In this document: one piece after another, positions 12,597 through 23,354 of the stretch
Layout of the letters: the number at the start of each line of letters is the position of its first letter
Position numbering within the stretch: position 1 is the stretch's first letter
From: Anisakis pegreffii
Lineage: Eukaryota; Nematoda; Chromadorea; Rhabditida; Anisakidae
Length of the DNA stretch: 64,000 nt
Reading direction: 5' to 3'
Assembly: GCA_035041965.1 (NCBI GenBank)
Contig: JAPYMA010003030.1
Span: 1-64,000 of the forward strand
Notes under the pieces: model-generated
Database searches by the model: none
What the model was told of the DNA's origin: nothing
The model's input: the letters and a program-made list of their open reading frames with translations, nothing else
Program-made: the position numbers and the translations under genes

Positions 12597-13888
12597 GAAC
12601 AATATTTTTGATAGTACTAGTGGTTAGTGATAATGATAAGAAACGATCGCTGAATGTGTCCTTCATCTAAAAAGTCGGAAGAAATGTTATTGCTTTGATC
12701 AAATCCACAAAAGTCATTCGTTGATATATAAAATCGTTTATCACAGTTCATTCAACATAAAGAAAATTTCAATATTCGAACAATATAAATATAAAACAAA
12801 ACAACAAATGAAGGGTTCCTTTGCTGTTTTCAACTCTTTAATCAACTGTTTACAATTTCTATAAATTTATGAGACATTTAATTGTCGAAGTGAAACATTT
12901 CAATATAAATCCACCAACTTTACAATTTCTTAGCTTTATAATCACAATCGCATTTATTTGACAGATGAAAAGTTGTCGAATAAAACAAGACTAACAGATA
13001 TTCGTGTAATTTATATCATTATCAATCAGTAATATATTCATTAAGTACGCGTATTATACAAGAAAATATTCAACTTAAGGCATCTGCAACAAAAAAAAGT
13101 AGTGTTTTTAAACCGTCAGAACATTTCTCCTGAATCCTTTCACTAAATAGACGTCAAATTCTATTCTGAGATTTCCTTCTCACGATCAGCTGAAATCCTC
13201 TGCGGACAATTACCATAGATTCCATAGATGGGGTTCAAGTTCAATTTCGCGATGTTAAATTCGAAACGCCCAACCATACACACTCGAAAATCATACAGTT
13301 GCATGCAGCAAATTGTTTTCATTCCAGTGTGACTATTAGAACACCGGAATGAAATTGAAATAATTCCCATTGTTTTCGTAAAAACAATAGTAAGAGAGCA
13401 GCTGCTGATGATAACTCACAACGCGATATGTCGAATCACATCAAGTCGACAACGAATGCATTCACAATACGTAAGCAAATGAGAATTTCATATAATTTCA
13501 CCAACCAAAAAAACTTTCAAAAAATAATTAACATGTGAAACTTATTGATGCAATCAATTACTGACGAATATTCCAAATAAATTACAAAATAAAAATCTAC
13601 TCAAACAATACAAAACACCTTAGATGATTTATATCTACAGAATTTTCTCAAAAAAAAATTTTTCATAATAAAACACAAGTATCAAGGCGCTCTTCCACGG
13701 GAAAAGAATACAAAACAAATAAGATATCATCATATGATATTTCTCATTACTCACTTTACAATGATCATACCATAAAGATAACAATATGATTATGATAACA
13801 GAAACAATGATAACTTCACAATGTTACAAATTCTAAAAAATCACAAAATTTTCGCTCAAATTTTATTTCTTAATCGAACACGTACGAA

Positions 13889-15095
13889 TCAATTACCCAC
13901 TAACTGTTTCACATCCCATATCATAATAACACGATCTAAACCAACCGTAACCAAACGCCCTAATGTCTCCTGTAAATGCATACACACGACCCCTTGACGC
14001 AACTCGCTGATCACGGCCAGTGGTGTTAGACTGCAAATGGAATACAAAAATTAAACTGTAAACGAAAATAAAACTATCAATTTGCAATGATGAACTGTTA
14101 ATTGGATACCATTCATCTGAAAGCTCCTTCAGAAACCAACTTGATTCGTTCCTCTCTGCAGGTAATATGAATAAGAGGCCAATGAAAGTGACTCACTCGA
14201 ATCGTTCAGGATGTTGCTCCATATTCCAATGACACGTATTACAAATGCGTACGGAACGTTCATAACCCATCGGTGGATATTTCGTTGTATTACCGCAGCA
14301 GTTAGCACAAACTGCATTGCCACACGTACGACAATGATGTTGACGTAAACCAACAACCTGATTTCATTAAGGTATCGTTATTGTTTTAAGTATCATCATT
14401 TTCACTGCTATGATCTTTGCATCCTTTACTTTAAACACTATTATCATCACTGTTATCATTGTTATTCGGACATCAATCGCTGTGAGCGATTGGCAGAATA
14501 TTTATTTTATTAGAGTTATGATTACTTATTGGATTGATATTTGGCTACAATTAATTATGCATATCAAACTTAAAACCATCATCATATCATGTATAGATGA
14601 AACTGTTCAATACAAAAACGATTTCCAGATTCCAAAGACCTTGTCTTAACAGAATACTACAAACTTGTAAGTACCTATATTACAAATACATTCACAGAAT
14701 TTCCGTTCTTCGCTAACTTCATCAGATCATACTCTACATAAACGACAGATCAGATCGGAAAACGCCTTAATTTCAATTCACTTATTAAGCAAATAATTAA
14801 ATATTTAACGAATCTGTATATGCAATGAAATGAATACCTTTCTATCCCACATCGCACGGATATTCCAAAAGAACGGTGCATCACACAACTGACAATTATC
14901 ACTCGTCTTCCATTCAGGTGTTTCGATTCGCTTCGCCTTCATATCCCAACAAACCAATGTTCCATTCTCATCAGCAGAAAACAAACGATTCGCACCATCC
15001 GCATACGCCAAACACGACAGTTTCGCATCGTGAGCACTCAACATGTTATCTTTACTATTATTTGGTTCGTCATTATTCATATTATTTTTGGTTAC

Positions 15096-15143
<48 letters not shown>

Positions 15144-17509
15144 TACTACTATTATTATTATTATTATCTCAATTTATATTACTAATAATCATCCAGTGTT
15201 TATTATTATTAGTACAATTCAGGGATTCATAGAATTTTCACACGTACGACAATGATATTTTAAAAGAACGGTGCATTATTATCATAATTATATTACTTTT
15301 ATGATCATTTCTTCAATACAAATTTTTCTGAATATATACAGTTGGTACTGTGGCGATAATAAAATAAAGCAGTGTATTTATAATTAAATGAAGTCCTTAC
15401 TTCAACTCAAACGCTTGCCCTTTCTTTCCTCCGATATCCCACATTATCACCAAATGATCTGTGGACGCAGAAAACAGCATCTGTCGTGCACAATCCCATT
15501 CCAGTGATGTTATGGAACCTTAAAAAGTTTCTATTCATCTCAATTTTATCGAATCTATCATTCAGAGCTGCAAGTACTCGAAAATGGAGGCGATGGTGAT
15601 CGAGCTGACTCGTTAATCCGTTCGATCAGAGCATCGGTTTGGATGTGCATCGATTCGATTTGGATGTGATTACATGGAAGCAAATATAAATGATAATATT
15701 ACCAGTATGCGCCGAAAGTTTTGTCACGAATTGTGCTTCAGCGTCGTTCAATCGTAATAAATTAATATTCCCACCGCCATCACCCAAAAACATAAATTTC
15801 GACGCTGCATCAAACTGAAGCGCCATACAACTCGACTCACATAAATAAGTTCCTGGAAAAGAGGCCGAAGTTTGCTTCGAAAGACAAAATTTTTTTCTTT
15901 ATTTCCTTATATTTGTTCAAGGAGTAGAGATGGGTTTCGTTCTGTTTTTTGCGTATAATCACAGATCAATCAGAGATCGACCGATCAGATCAGAAAAAAT
16001 CACAGATCGGAATAGGGATAGGTTTCGTTGAAAAAAAAGCTTTGCTTATGCACCCTAATAATAGGCATCTATATGGATTCATCTGTATATTCGTCAGTGT
16101 TGCCTGGGTTACTACTGCTTCTTTTATCATTGTTACGAGTATTATTTGACTTGTTACAGCTATCATGATGGAGGAGTATATGTAACGTAGTGAATTAAGC
16201 AGATACCAAGTTTAACAGAAGTTTCGGAGCAATGCCACACCAGCGATTTATCTTTACTACAACTAAAAATGAGTTCGGCTTGAATCGAAAACAAAACAGC
16301 CGTTACGGTGATCGTATGAACATCCCAATTTCGCGTCTCACTTATACTATTCATATCCTCGGCCACTGTAAACTCATACAGAGTTCCATTTGTTAAACCA
16401 ACCAGTAACCTGAAATCAATGAATGACACAGTGAAAACAACGAAACTCCATAATGAATGATGATCTCAGCTGATTCAACTGAATCCACGATAGACTGGCT
16501 GAACGTATCAATTGAATAATACTGTTGCATGGATTTTGTGGATCGTATCTTATGGATGCTTACACATCGAGCGGTTGTTTTGTTGATCGCGGTTAGCGAT
16601 CGGCGGAATGCTTATTTTGTAGACTTATGAATATTTATTGGATTGATGTTTGGCTACGTTTAATTGTGCAAAGTATTCACGGCAACTAATTAAATACTCG
16701 GTTGTACTCACTTGGCCTGCTCGCCTAGCCAGCGGGGTGGCTACAATCAAGGCTAAAACAGTGCGAACGGAAACGCGAGCATTGTGGCCAGCAACGTTAC
16801 AAACGTTTGATAGCCTGGCCAATCCAGGTAATCTTATGGATGCTTTATTACGGATGCAATTATGAAATGTTCTGGATGAGAATCGTGAACGAACTTGAGG
16901 GTTTGCTCGGTAAAACAGAGTGCCGTCGGGGCGAAAGGCATAAAATGATTAACGGAGGGCCAGAACTGTCCATTGTCCCGTTTCAGCCAAATACATATGG
17001 AACGATCATCACTGATCGTAATCACACCATCTTCTTTTGTCAACAAGAAGATTGCATTCACACGAGCCACTTGGCCTTCGATCTTATGCAGTAGCACTGA
17101 AACACACAAACTCCATTGACAATTCTAGAATATTTTTTGTGAGTTCACGTTGAAAATGAAAAAGTTTCGATTTTTCCGAGCCTGATATCAGAGACAAAAG
17201 TCATTTCGAGATTACGCAATGAGTGGAATCCGTCTCAAAATGAAAAATCTCAAAAGAAAATGTTTACTTGATACGATTCAGTCTAATTCAGTGATTATCA
17301 ACAATTTTACGGTTTCGTGCAAAAATTTTATAAGCATTCTTAGTTTCATTTTAACATTCACTATCAGTTTTGTTATTAAGATTACAAAAATTTTTTTTAT
17401 AAGTGCGCTGAAAATCTGCGAGAAGCAGTAGCCACTTGGTACCTGGTTTCGCGTCACCCATACTAGTTGGCGTAGACGACCCAGGGCGAGCATTTATTAC
17501 TGCTGCCAT
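13889..17509 (-). CDS. WDFY2: WDFY1/2-like WD40-repeat and FYVE-domain protein, eight exons
   Basis: Exons in coding order: 17509-17443, 17096-16895, 16409-16207, 15852-15703, 15518-15401, 15036-14838, 14357-14197, 14030-13889; about 413 residues (human WDFY2 is 400). The start [10 protein letters not shown] leads into [10 protein letters not shown], close to the mammalian N terminus. WD repeats follow with [35 protein letters not shown] and the last RVIMIWD. The FYVE zinc finger is inserted before the final WD repeat: [28 protein letters not shown] and RICNTCH. FYVE domains bind PI3P on early endosomes. The acceptor of exon 6 is ambiguous: a site near 15048 would add four residues. Introns carry repeats at 14462, 15093 and 16566. 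It could be orthologous to WDFY1 and WDFY2 jointly. Confidence 0.93.
14462..14560 (+). repeat. Partial copy of the ~270-bp dispersed repeat
   Basis: The segment acatcaatcgctgtgagcga followed by attggattgatatttggcta matches the left part of the copy at 16566 and, reversed, the copy at 34558. It lies in an intron of the WDFY gene. Confidence 0.7.
15093..15167. repeat. (TTA)n microsatellite
   Basis: A nearly pure run of the TTA/ATT triplet with a few interruptions (tactattactac), in the WDFY intron between exons at 14838-15036 and 15401-15518. Long Leu or Ile frames across it are artefacts of the repeat. Confidence 0.95.
16566..16831 (+). repeat. Dispersed ~270-bp repeat, full copy
   Basis: It runs from gagcggttgttttg through cctagccagcggggtggc and ggccagcaacgtta to gcctggccaatccaggtaat. 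A full reversed copy is at 34558-34850, with partial copies at 14462 and 23621. I see no clear terminal inverted repeats, long ORF or complete tRNA boxes, so it could be a SINE or a decayed MITE. It lies in a WDFY intron. Confidence 0.8.
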
Positions 17510-18063
17510 ATTGCATGAACTGAAATCAAATTCGAAAAGCTGCACAGTCCAAGAATGAGTCACTCTCGACGAAAATCACGTTTTCTCGTGATCGTTCATA
17601 CATTTAATCTGATAAATTCAATTTCAATAAGTTCAGGAGAATTATTTCAATTCCAATCGCGAGCTTGCAAATTAACATTACACATTCACGATTTCCATTG
17701 ACACGTGTCTAGCTAAATATTTGCATTTAAAATGATTGAACAGTGCGTTATGAATAGCTAGTATGCAATACGTATTGTAGAACACTAACAGTGTTACAAT
17801 ATAATAAGTTCACTGTTTCAGCAATCGATTGAACAGAATAACGATTAGATCCAATCAAATCAATATCATCAGTAAATATAAACTGATCACTGAAAGCGTC
17901 ATATCAATAAGATAGCACAAGAAAAAACAGCATGAGTGCTTCCATATGTTTACTGTTTGTTTCTATGCATAGCAACATATGCACTAGAGCTAGCAGCCAG
18001 CAGAGTATTTCATCATATGAAGTTTAATATCGCTATCATACGAAAGCAACGACACCTCAGGTG

Positions 18064-18119
18064 TTTGAATGGGGTCAGAGGTGCTGCCTGAAGCCAGTGA
18101 TTGACCTCAAAAAGAGGGG
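18064..18119 (+). repeat. Direct repeat, copy 1
   Basis: The blocks gtcagaggtgctgcct and aagccagtgattga recur at 18488-18547 in the same order with few changes. Confidence 0.8.
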
Positions 18120-18487
18120 AAGTCTTAAAAGCCAAGAGAAATTTTAAAGAATCATGCGCAGACGACGAATTAGAAGTGTTAGAAATTGTGGAAAAGTTCA
18201 TCTATTCCAGATGGTTGCAGTGATTTCGTGTAATTCATTGTCATCATCGGTTTTGTTCACGATATCACTTGTGCATTTTTCTTAGCGAATAGCGTTTTCT
18301 CTACTGAACAGCTGGATTTCCTATCGTTATTCTCGTTTATTTCACCGCAACGTTTTGAGTTTCGCAGTGTGGCGATTACGATAATCCCGCACGAATTATA
18401 TTACGTCGTTATCTTAAAGTCGCAGTTACTCTGTCATTTGCTAATCTTATCCACGCGACGTGATAATAACTGTACTGCTGAAGTTAA

Positions 18488-18547
18488 TTTGAATGAGGTC
18501 AGAGGTGCTGCCTAAAGCCAGTGATTGATCGCAGTTCAGAAGAGGAA
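18488..18547 (+). repeat. Direct repeat, copy 2
   Basis: Second copy of the segment at 18064, about 400 bp upstream of the TFIIE beta start codon. Confidence 0.8.
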
Positions 18548-18921
18548 GCATCCCGGCGAAATTTCATGTCGTCGCTTCGGTCGGAATCCGACCGAATCCA
18601 CATTTCAACAGTCTGACAGTCGGAATTTCGACCGATCTTCCAAATTGTTCGGTTGGAATCCGAATATCTCAATTCTGACCGAAATTGTCGGATATTTCTG
18701 ACTTAGCGTAGGTTGGATGTCATCATTAATTGGAGCTAAATCGTTGTACTGTCGTATTTTTCATTTGGCGAATGTTATGTCCACCGCGGGGTTATTGCTA
18801 TCATTTTTATTCGTATTGATATTGTTGTAGTGACCGATTTGTTTACGTCTTATGTCGTGATTTTTGTTATAAATGTAAATTATTCGGTGTAAAAAAGTTA
18901 GAAAAGGATTCAGAGTTGACA

Positions 18922-21341
18922 ATGGATCCAGCACTCTTGAAGCAACAAGCCGCATTCAAGCAACGTGCCGCACGAGCCGTCGAATTGGCCAGTCGTAAAC
19001 ACGAATCTCCGTCCACCTCGCTGAGTTCACACACCACTTATGAGTAAGCTTTAAATTCTACGAGTAAGTCTTTTCGTTTATGCTTTCTAGCAGCTTCAGC
19101 ATTCAGCATTTTTCCACTTACAATTAATTTTTTCCATTTGAAGAAGAAAAGTAGTCGGTATTTTCGCTGATAACGGGTACCGCGCCGTTATCACAGATGC
19201 TCGTGTGCTCATACATTTCACACATAAGTCGAAGCCTATGCGTTAGCCTCATCACTGGGCTAAGCGTAAGTCTAAGCTTAAGCATACTCCTGATTTGACT
19301 TAGAATTACATTGATACACATCAAGCAAATGATAATCTAAGCACATGCGCGCAGTGGCGCTCGTTATCAGCAAAAGTGCGAAGTAATCTTCCAAATAACA
19401 TAAAATTTCACATGTAGCATATCTCTCCTCTAAAATAAATTTCCAGGGAAATAGATTGCATTCTTATCGAAAGATGATTTTATGAAATTTCAGTGCTGAA
19501 GCAAGCCGTAAGAAGAAGAAACGACAGCAAGCAGACCCGCAACTCGCTGCAAAATGTGTATTGTACTCGGCATTCATTATGTTTCGTCGAATCGACTTTT
19601 CATAACTTTTGTGGACGTGTACGGAAATTTGATGAAAAGTGATCAGTAGAAATGATTAAGTCTAATAATATTAATCAGGACGAGATCAGTCATACTAATG
19701 AGGACTTGCAGCGATTACTGAGGATAATAGAGAGCAAAGTTTTCCTCACAATTAGAAAAATTCAATTAGATTCTCAGAATGTAAATTTTTTGCTTCGTTC
19801 AGCCCTAAGCGAATTCAACTACAAGGCAGCGCAATCGTCAGCGAACGCCGCCAATTTCGGTACAATGGCAAAGATCGTTGATTATATGAAGGTTGGCCGA
19901 CGCTTACCTGCTTATTTTCATTTGCTAACGATTGATTTTCCTGCAATCAGTTGATAAACACAATCAGCTTTATGTTCTAGAAGCGTCACCTGACCGCTCA
20001 ACAATGGCCACTGAGTTTATCGGAGATTCTGGAAGAGTTACAAGTGTACGATCTGAGCAAAAAATCTGAAGCATGGTTACAACAGGTGATATTTATGTTT
20101 TGAATTATTTGAATGCATTTTGATTATTTCAACATTTGATATCTACATTTTGCATCTGTCACAACGAATGGAGAATGATTTCAGTATCTTCCCAATTTCG
20201 ACAGGATTCCGAATGAATTTCACGTTCTCCGAAAGTTACCGATGAGATTTTTATGTTGTACATCTTCAGGCACTTCCGTCGAATCCACGTTTAACGGTAG
20301 ACGAGAGCGGCAAATTCCTTTTCAAGCCACCATTTAAAGTGAAGGGTAAGAACTCGTTGTTGGCACTACTGAAGAAATATCATCAAGAAGGTAAAGGTGG
20401 AATATTACTATCGGAACTAAACGAGTGCATTCCGGCTGCTGATAAGCACATCGAGGTATACCCCTGTGATCTTGTCGTTGATTATCTTCCATGGAATAGC
20501 TAAATGATCCTGCAGTGAGCGAAGCTCCAGAAAGATATTAATTGAAGGATATCAAAATATCCGCAAACATAGCTATTGTTGGAATCTGTCGACTTATGAC
20601 TATTGGAATTGTGTAAATGAACGTGAATTTTTCGACTTTAAGAGCGCCGTTCTCAATGTTAAGGCTCGAAGTTTCGAAACATCGGTGTAGCAGAGGTCGT
20701 CATTCATCGTTGATTTCAGGCATTAGGAAATCTGGTGATCGATATGCCAACGCAAGCAAATAAACGTAAAGATCACGTGTACTTCTATAATGACCCAGAT
20801 ACGGACTATACAATTGATGAGGGTAAATTGTGATTGCATTTTTACATTTTGGATCCGTTATTTTTGTATGATTACCAGAGGGATATTCTGATATTGCTTA
20901 TGTGATTTTGGTTGTTCATGTAGCTCCCATTCATCTTCAGTTGCGCTGTTGTGAAGAATTTTTTCCGTGAAGTTGAAGAAATCTTATGAAATATTTAAGC
21001 ATTCGATTGGAAAACTATATCTTTTGTTTTGCTTCCATTCTATCAATTACTAGGGCCTGCATCAAGTTGTACAATCAGTTCAGTTGAAAGTTTGAATTTG
21101 GTAAATTGTGGGCGAATTTTGTTTTTCAGAATTCAAAGGGCTCTGGCGAAATGCATCGGTTGATCATTTGGACGAGAAGAAGATCGAAGAGTATCTGCAG
21201 AAGCACGGAATCGATACGATGCGTGATCTTGCTCCGAAACGAAAGATTATGGGACCACCGAAACGCAAGCCAATGAAGAGACGTACCACTCAAAAAGTGC
21301 ACAATGAGCATTTATCGAATGTTTTGGAGGATTACACTTAA
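18922..21341 (+). CDS. GTF2E2: Transcription initiation factor TFIIE, beta subunit, seven exons
   Basis: Exons: 18922-19043, 19494-19555, 19803-19891, 19981-20085, 20270-20455, 20720-20822, 21130-21341. The product is about 292 residues, matching the usual ~291. It starts MDPALLKQQAAFKQRA, has a basic KKKKR stretch, then FGTMAKIVDYMK opening the first winged helix. GGILLSELNECIP and HVYFYND belong to the second winged-helix part. The C-terminal region EFKGLWRNASVDHLDEKKIE, a basic tail and HNEHLSNVLEDY are characteristic. TFIIE beta pairs with TFIIE alpha in the RNA polymerase II pre-initiation complex and helps recruit TFIIH. Every intron is GT-AG with matching phase. Confidence 0.95.
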
Positions 21342-22450
21342 TGTTTGAGAAGCCAAAAAGTTTGATTGTGTCTAGGCGTGGACTGTTTATTGACCTATTT
21401 AGTCCATCCATCATTATTTTCGATGGACACTCCTTACGGGCAGATCTAGGAATGATATTTTGAGAATTTGAGGATGATGACCCAAGTGAATTATTGATCA
21501 TTGATCAAGTGAATTATCGATCACTTAGCTCAGACTAGTCAAATTTTTCGTTGAAACTCATTCATGGATCCGATTGGTGTATTGTTAAGGAAGACCAAAG
21601 TTTTTAGGCTGTGATGGATTGTTGTTACGATGTTATAACTCCGATTGTCTTTCTTTCTTTTTGTTTTTGGATGGTTCATTTAGCCAAACTTTTTCTTCCG
21701 AAGTTAGCTAAAAATTTTGTTTGTAATATTTCTGTGGGCATATCGCTTATGAATCTATTCAAGGCTCTGCGTTGTTCTTCTTCAACTGTTATTGAATTGA
21801 TGTGTGTTCTTGCTTGTTATTTGATGAATTAACTTATTATTAATGGAAACAAATGGCGATGTCTAGGTGATGATCATGAAATTTCTCACATGTGCAAATA
21901 TGGAACTGTTCTTTTGTGTGTCGCTGTGAATTGGTTTGGATGATTGAGTGTGAAGTGAATGAATAAAGTTTTCTACTGAACTCGTTTCTACATCCGTTAT
22001 CGAAAGTATATGATGTTTCGACGTATATTTGATTTCGTCTGAATTTTTCTGATTTCTAATCGTGGAGTAAGACCAATGAAGATGGTTCATATATTCTGAG
22101 CTGTTTTGTATCGTAAAGTCAGTGCTCTTCAAAGCTCTGTATACAAATCATTATCATAATAATATAAATAATAAAACGTACCTTAACTAGTTTAGTGTCC
22201 ATTCTCAGTGAATACCAAATTGCAATGACAATGGGAAATTTACGAAGTCAAGACATAAGTCTCGAATTTTAATGACTTCATTTTATTGGATTACAAAGAA
22301 ACCTATGAATATTTGTGCCATCATTGCAATATGAAGAGTTTTTGTAGCATCCAGTATGCATTCATTGTCATAATATAGTAGTTGTAACAATAGTATCAAT
22401 AAAAAGTAATCCAAACAAATTATATCCTTGCATCGTGCATCACCACTTCT
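21342..22450. other. 3' region after TFIIE beta gene
   Basis: No recognised gene. AATAAA occurs at 21962-21967 and may end a long 3' UTR. Short frames on both strands are not convincing. Confidence 0.5.
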
Positions 22451-22657
22451 TTATCGGTTCTGTCTTGATCGCTGTTTGCTACAAATCGCCTTTCGGATGC
22501 CACCGAAAGGTGGCTGAACGGCTGGTTCGTCTTTGTGTATGAGCACATTTTGTAAGATTAAGAAGGCGAATAGCCAAACGATCGTACAATAGATCAGGAA
22601 TGATATCAGCACTGAGAAATAATCCCATACGTAGATCTCTTGATGAGTGTACGCCAT
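22451..22657 (-). CDS. Small single-pass membrane protein, unidentified
   Basis: An intact 68-codon frame starts at MAYTHQEIYVWDYF. Residues about 14-36 form one strongly hydrophobic segment (LISFLIYCTIVWLFAFLIL), followed by a polar, basic tail with VLIHKDEPAVQPPFGG and KQRSRQNR. Base composition is richer in GC than the flanks, as expected for coding sequence. An upstream in-frame start at 22702 would add 15 residues. I do not recognise the family, and an additional exon is possible. Confidence 0.5.
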   Translation of the reverse strand: MAYTHQEIYVWDYFSVLISFLIYCTIVWLFAFLILQNVLIHKDEPAVQPPFGGIRKAICSKQRSRQNR

Positions 22658-23342
22658 TGTTATGCCAGTGCGGAATCTCTTCTCGGCTATCGCAAAACCC
22701 ACACTGATCAGTCACACTCAATCACTTATGCTGGAGCTGGTAGGGTGATTGGTTGTCTGTGGCCAAATGAGATCTGCAAAAAAATATATCAAACTGACCA
22801 GCGAGTGACCTCATATGAAAGAGATTATATTATAGGTGGTGACCAACGAAACAGTTCCATCTCGGATGATCTCCGTTTGAACTATTGCATATCGAAATCT
22901 CTTCGCGAATTCGTCTCAAGAGATACATTTACCATTGAAGAGAAAGTAAAAATATATTTGTGAAAGATAAAATCTTATAGTTAATTGTAAGGAAGAAGGG
23001 CGGATAAACTCACTCAATTGACACAAAAAAGAAAACTCGACCGAACAACGCGAACGGTCAATAAGAAACTGCTGTGAATATTCTGCGTTATCATTCCAAT
23101 TTGAACACATCAAATCAAAAGATCAGATCAATGTGCAAAAATTACACATTGAAATTTGCATCCAAATGAGATTGGTAAATCTGCGTTTACCAACAACCAT
23201 TTAAGGCCAAAATTGGAAGTTTGATTGAATAACTGAATAAAAGATGTTTCCAATGAACAACGAATAAGCGTCAATGTGGATCCGAGTCCAATAAAATTAC
23301 AATTCGAATTCAATTCGTTCAGTGTTCATTGAAATTTTTTGA
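22658..23342. other. Intergenic, upstream of D2HGDH
   Basis: No gene recognised on either strand. It probably includes the divergent promoters of the small membrane protein and D2HGDH. Confidence 0.5.
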
Positions 23343-23354
23343 AAGTTTTCAGTG
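23343..23354 (+). promoter_or_regulatory. Possible spliced-leader trans-splice acceptor
   Basis: The sequence gaaagttttcag lies immediately before the D2HGDH start, leaving only tg or so before ATG at 23355. A tttcag acceptor this close to the first ATG is typical of nematode SL1 trans-splicing. This is inference; no leader is visible in genomic DNA. Confidence 0.4.

Larger units (their letters stand above)
11607..13888. other. Convergent intergenic region between TOE1 and WDFY genes
   Basis: AT-rich and without a recognised gene. It contains two tRNA-like repeat copies (11815-11885 and 12524-12596) and a hairpin at 12446-12515. A minus-strand frame of 69 codons at 13161-13370 resembles no family I know and is probably chance or UTR. 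Confidence 0.6.
17510..18921. other. Divergent intergenic region between WDFY and TFIIE beta genes
   Basis: This likely holds both promoters, as the genes point away from each other. No promoter motif stands out. It contains a directly repeated segment (18064-18119 and 18488-18547). Confidence 0.5.

Noticed and set aside
14876..15255. Long Leu- or Ile-rich frames
   Set aside because: They read through the (TTA)n microsatellite in a WDFY intron.
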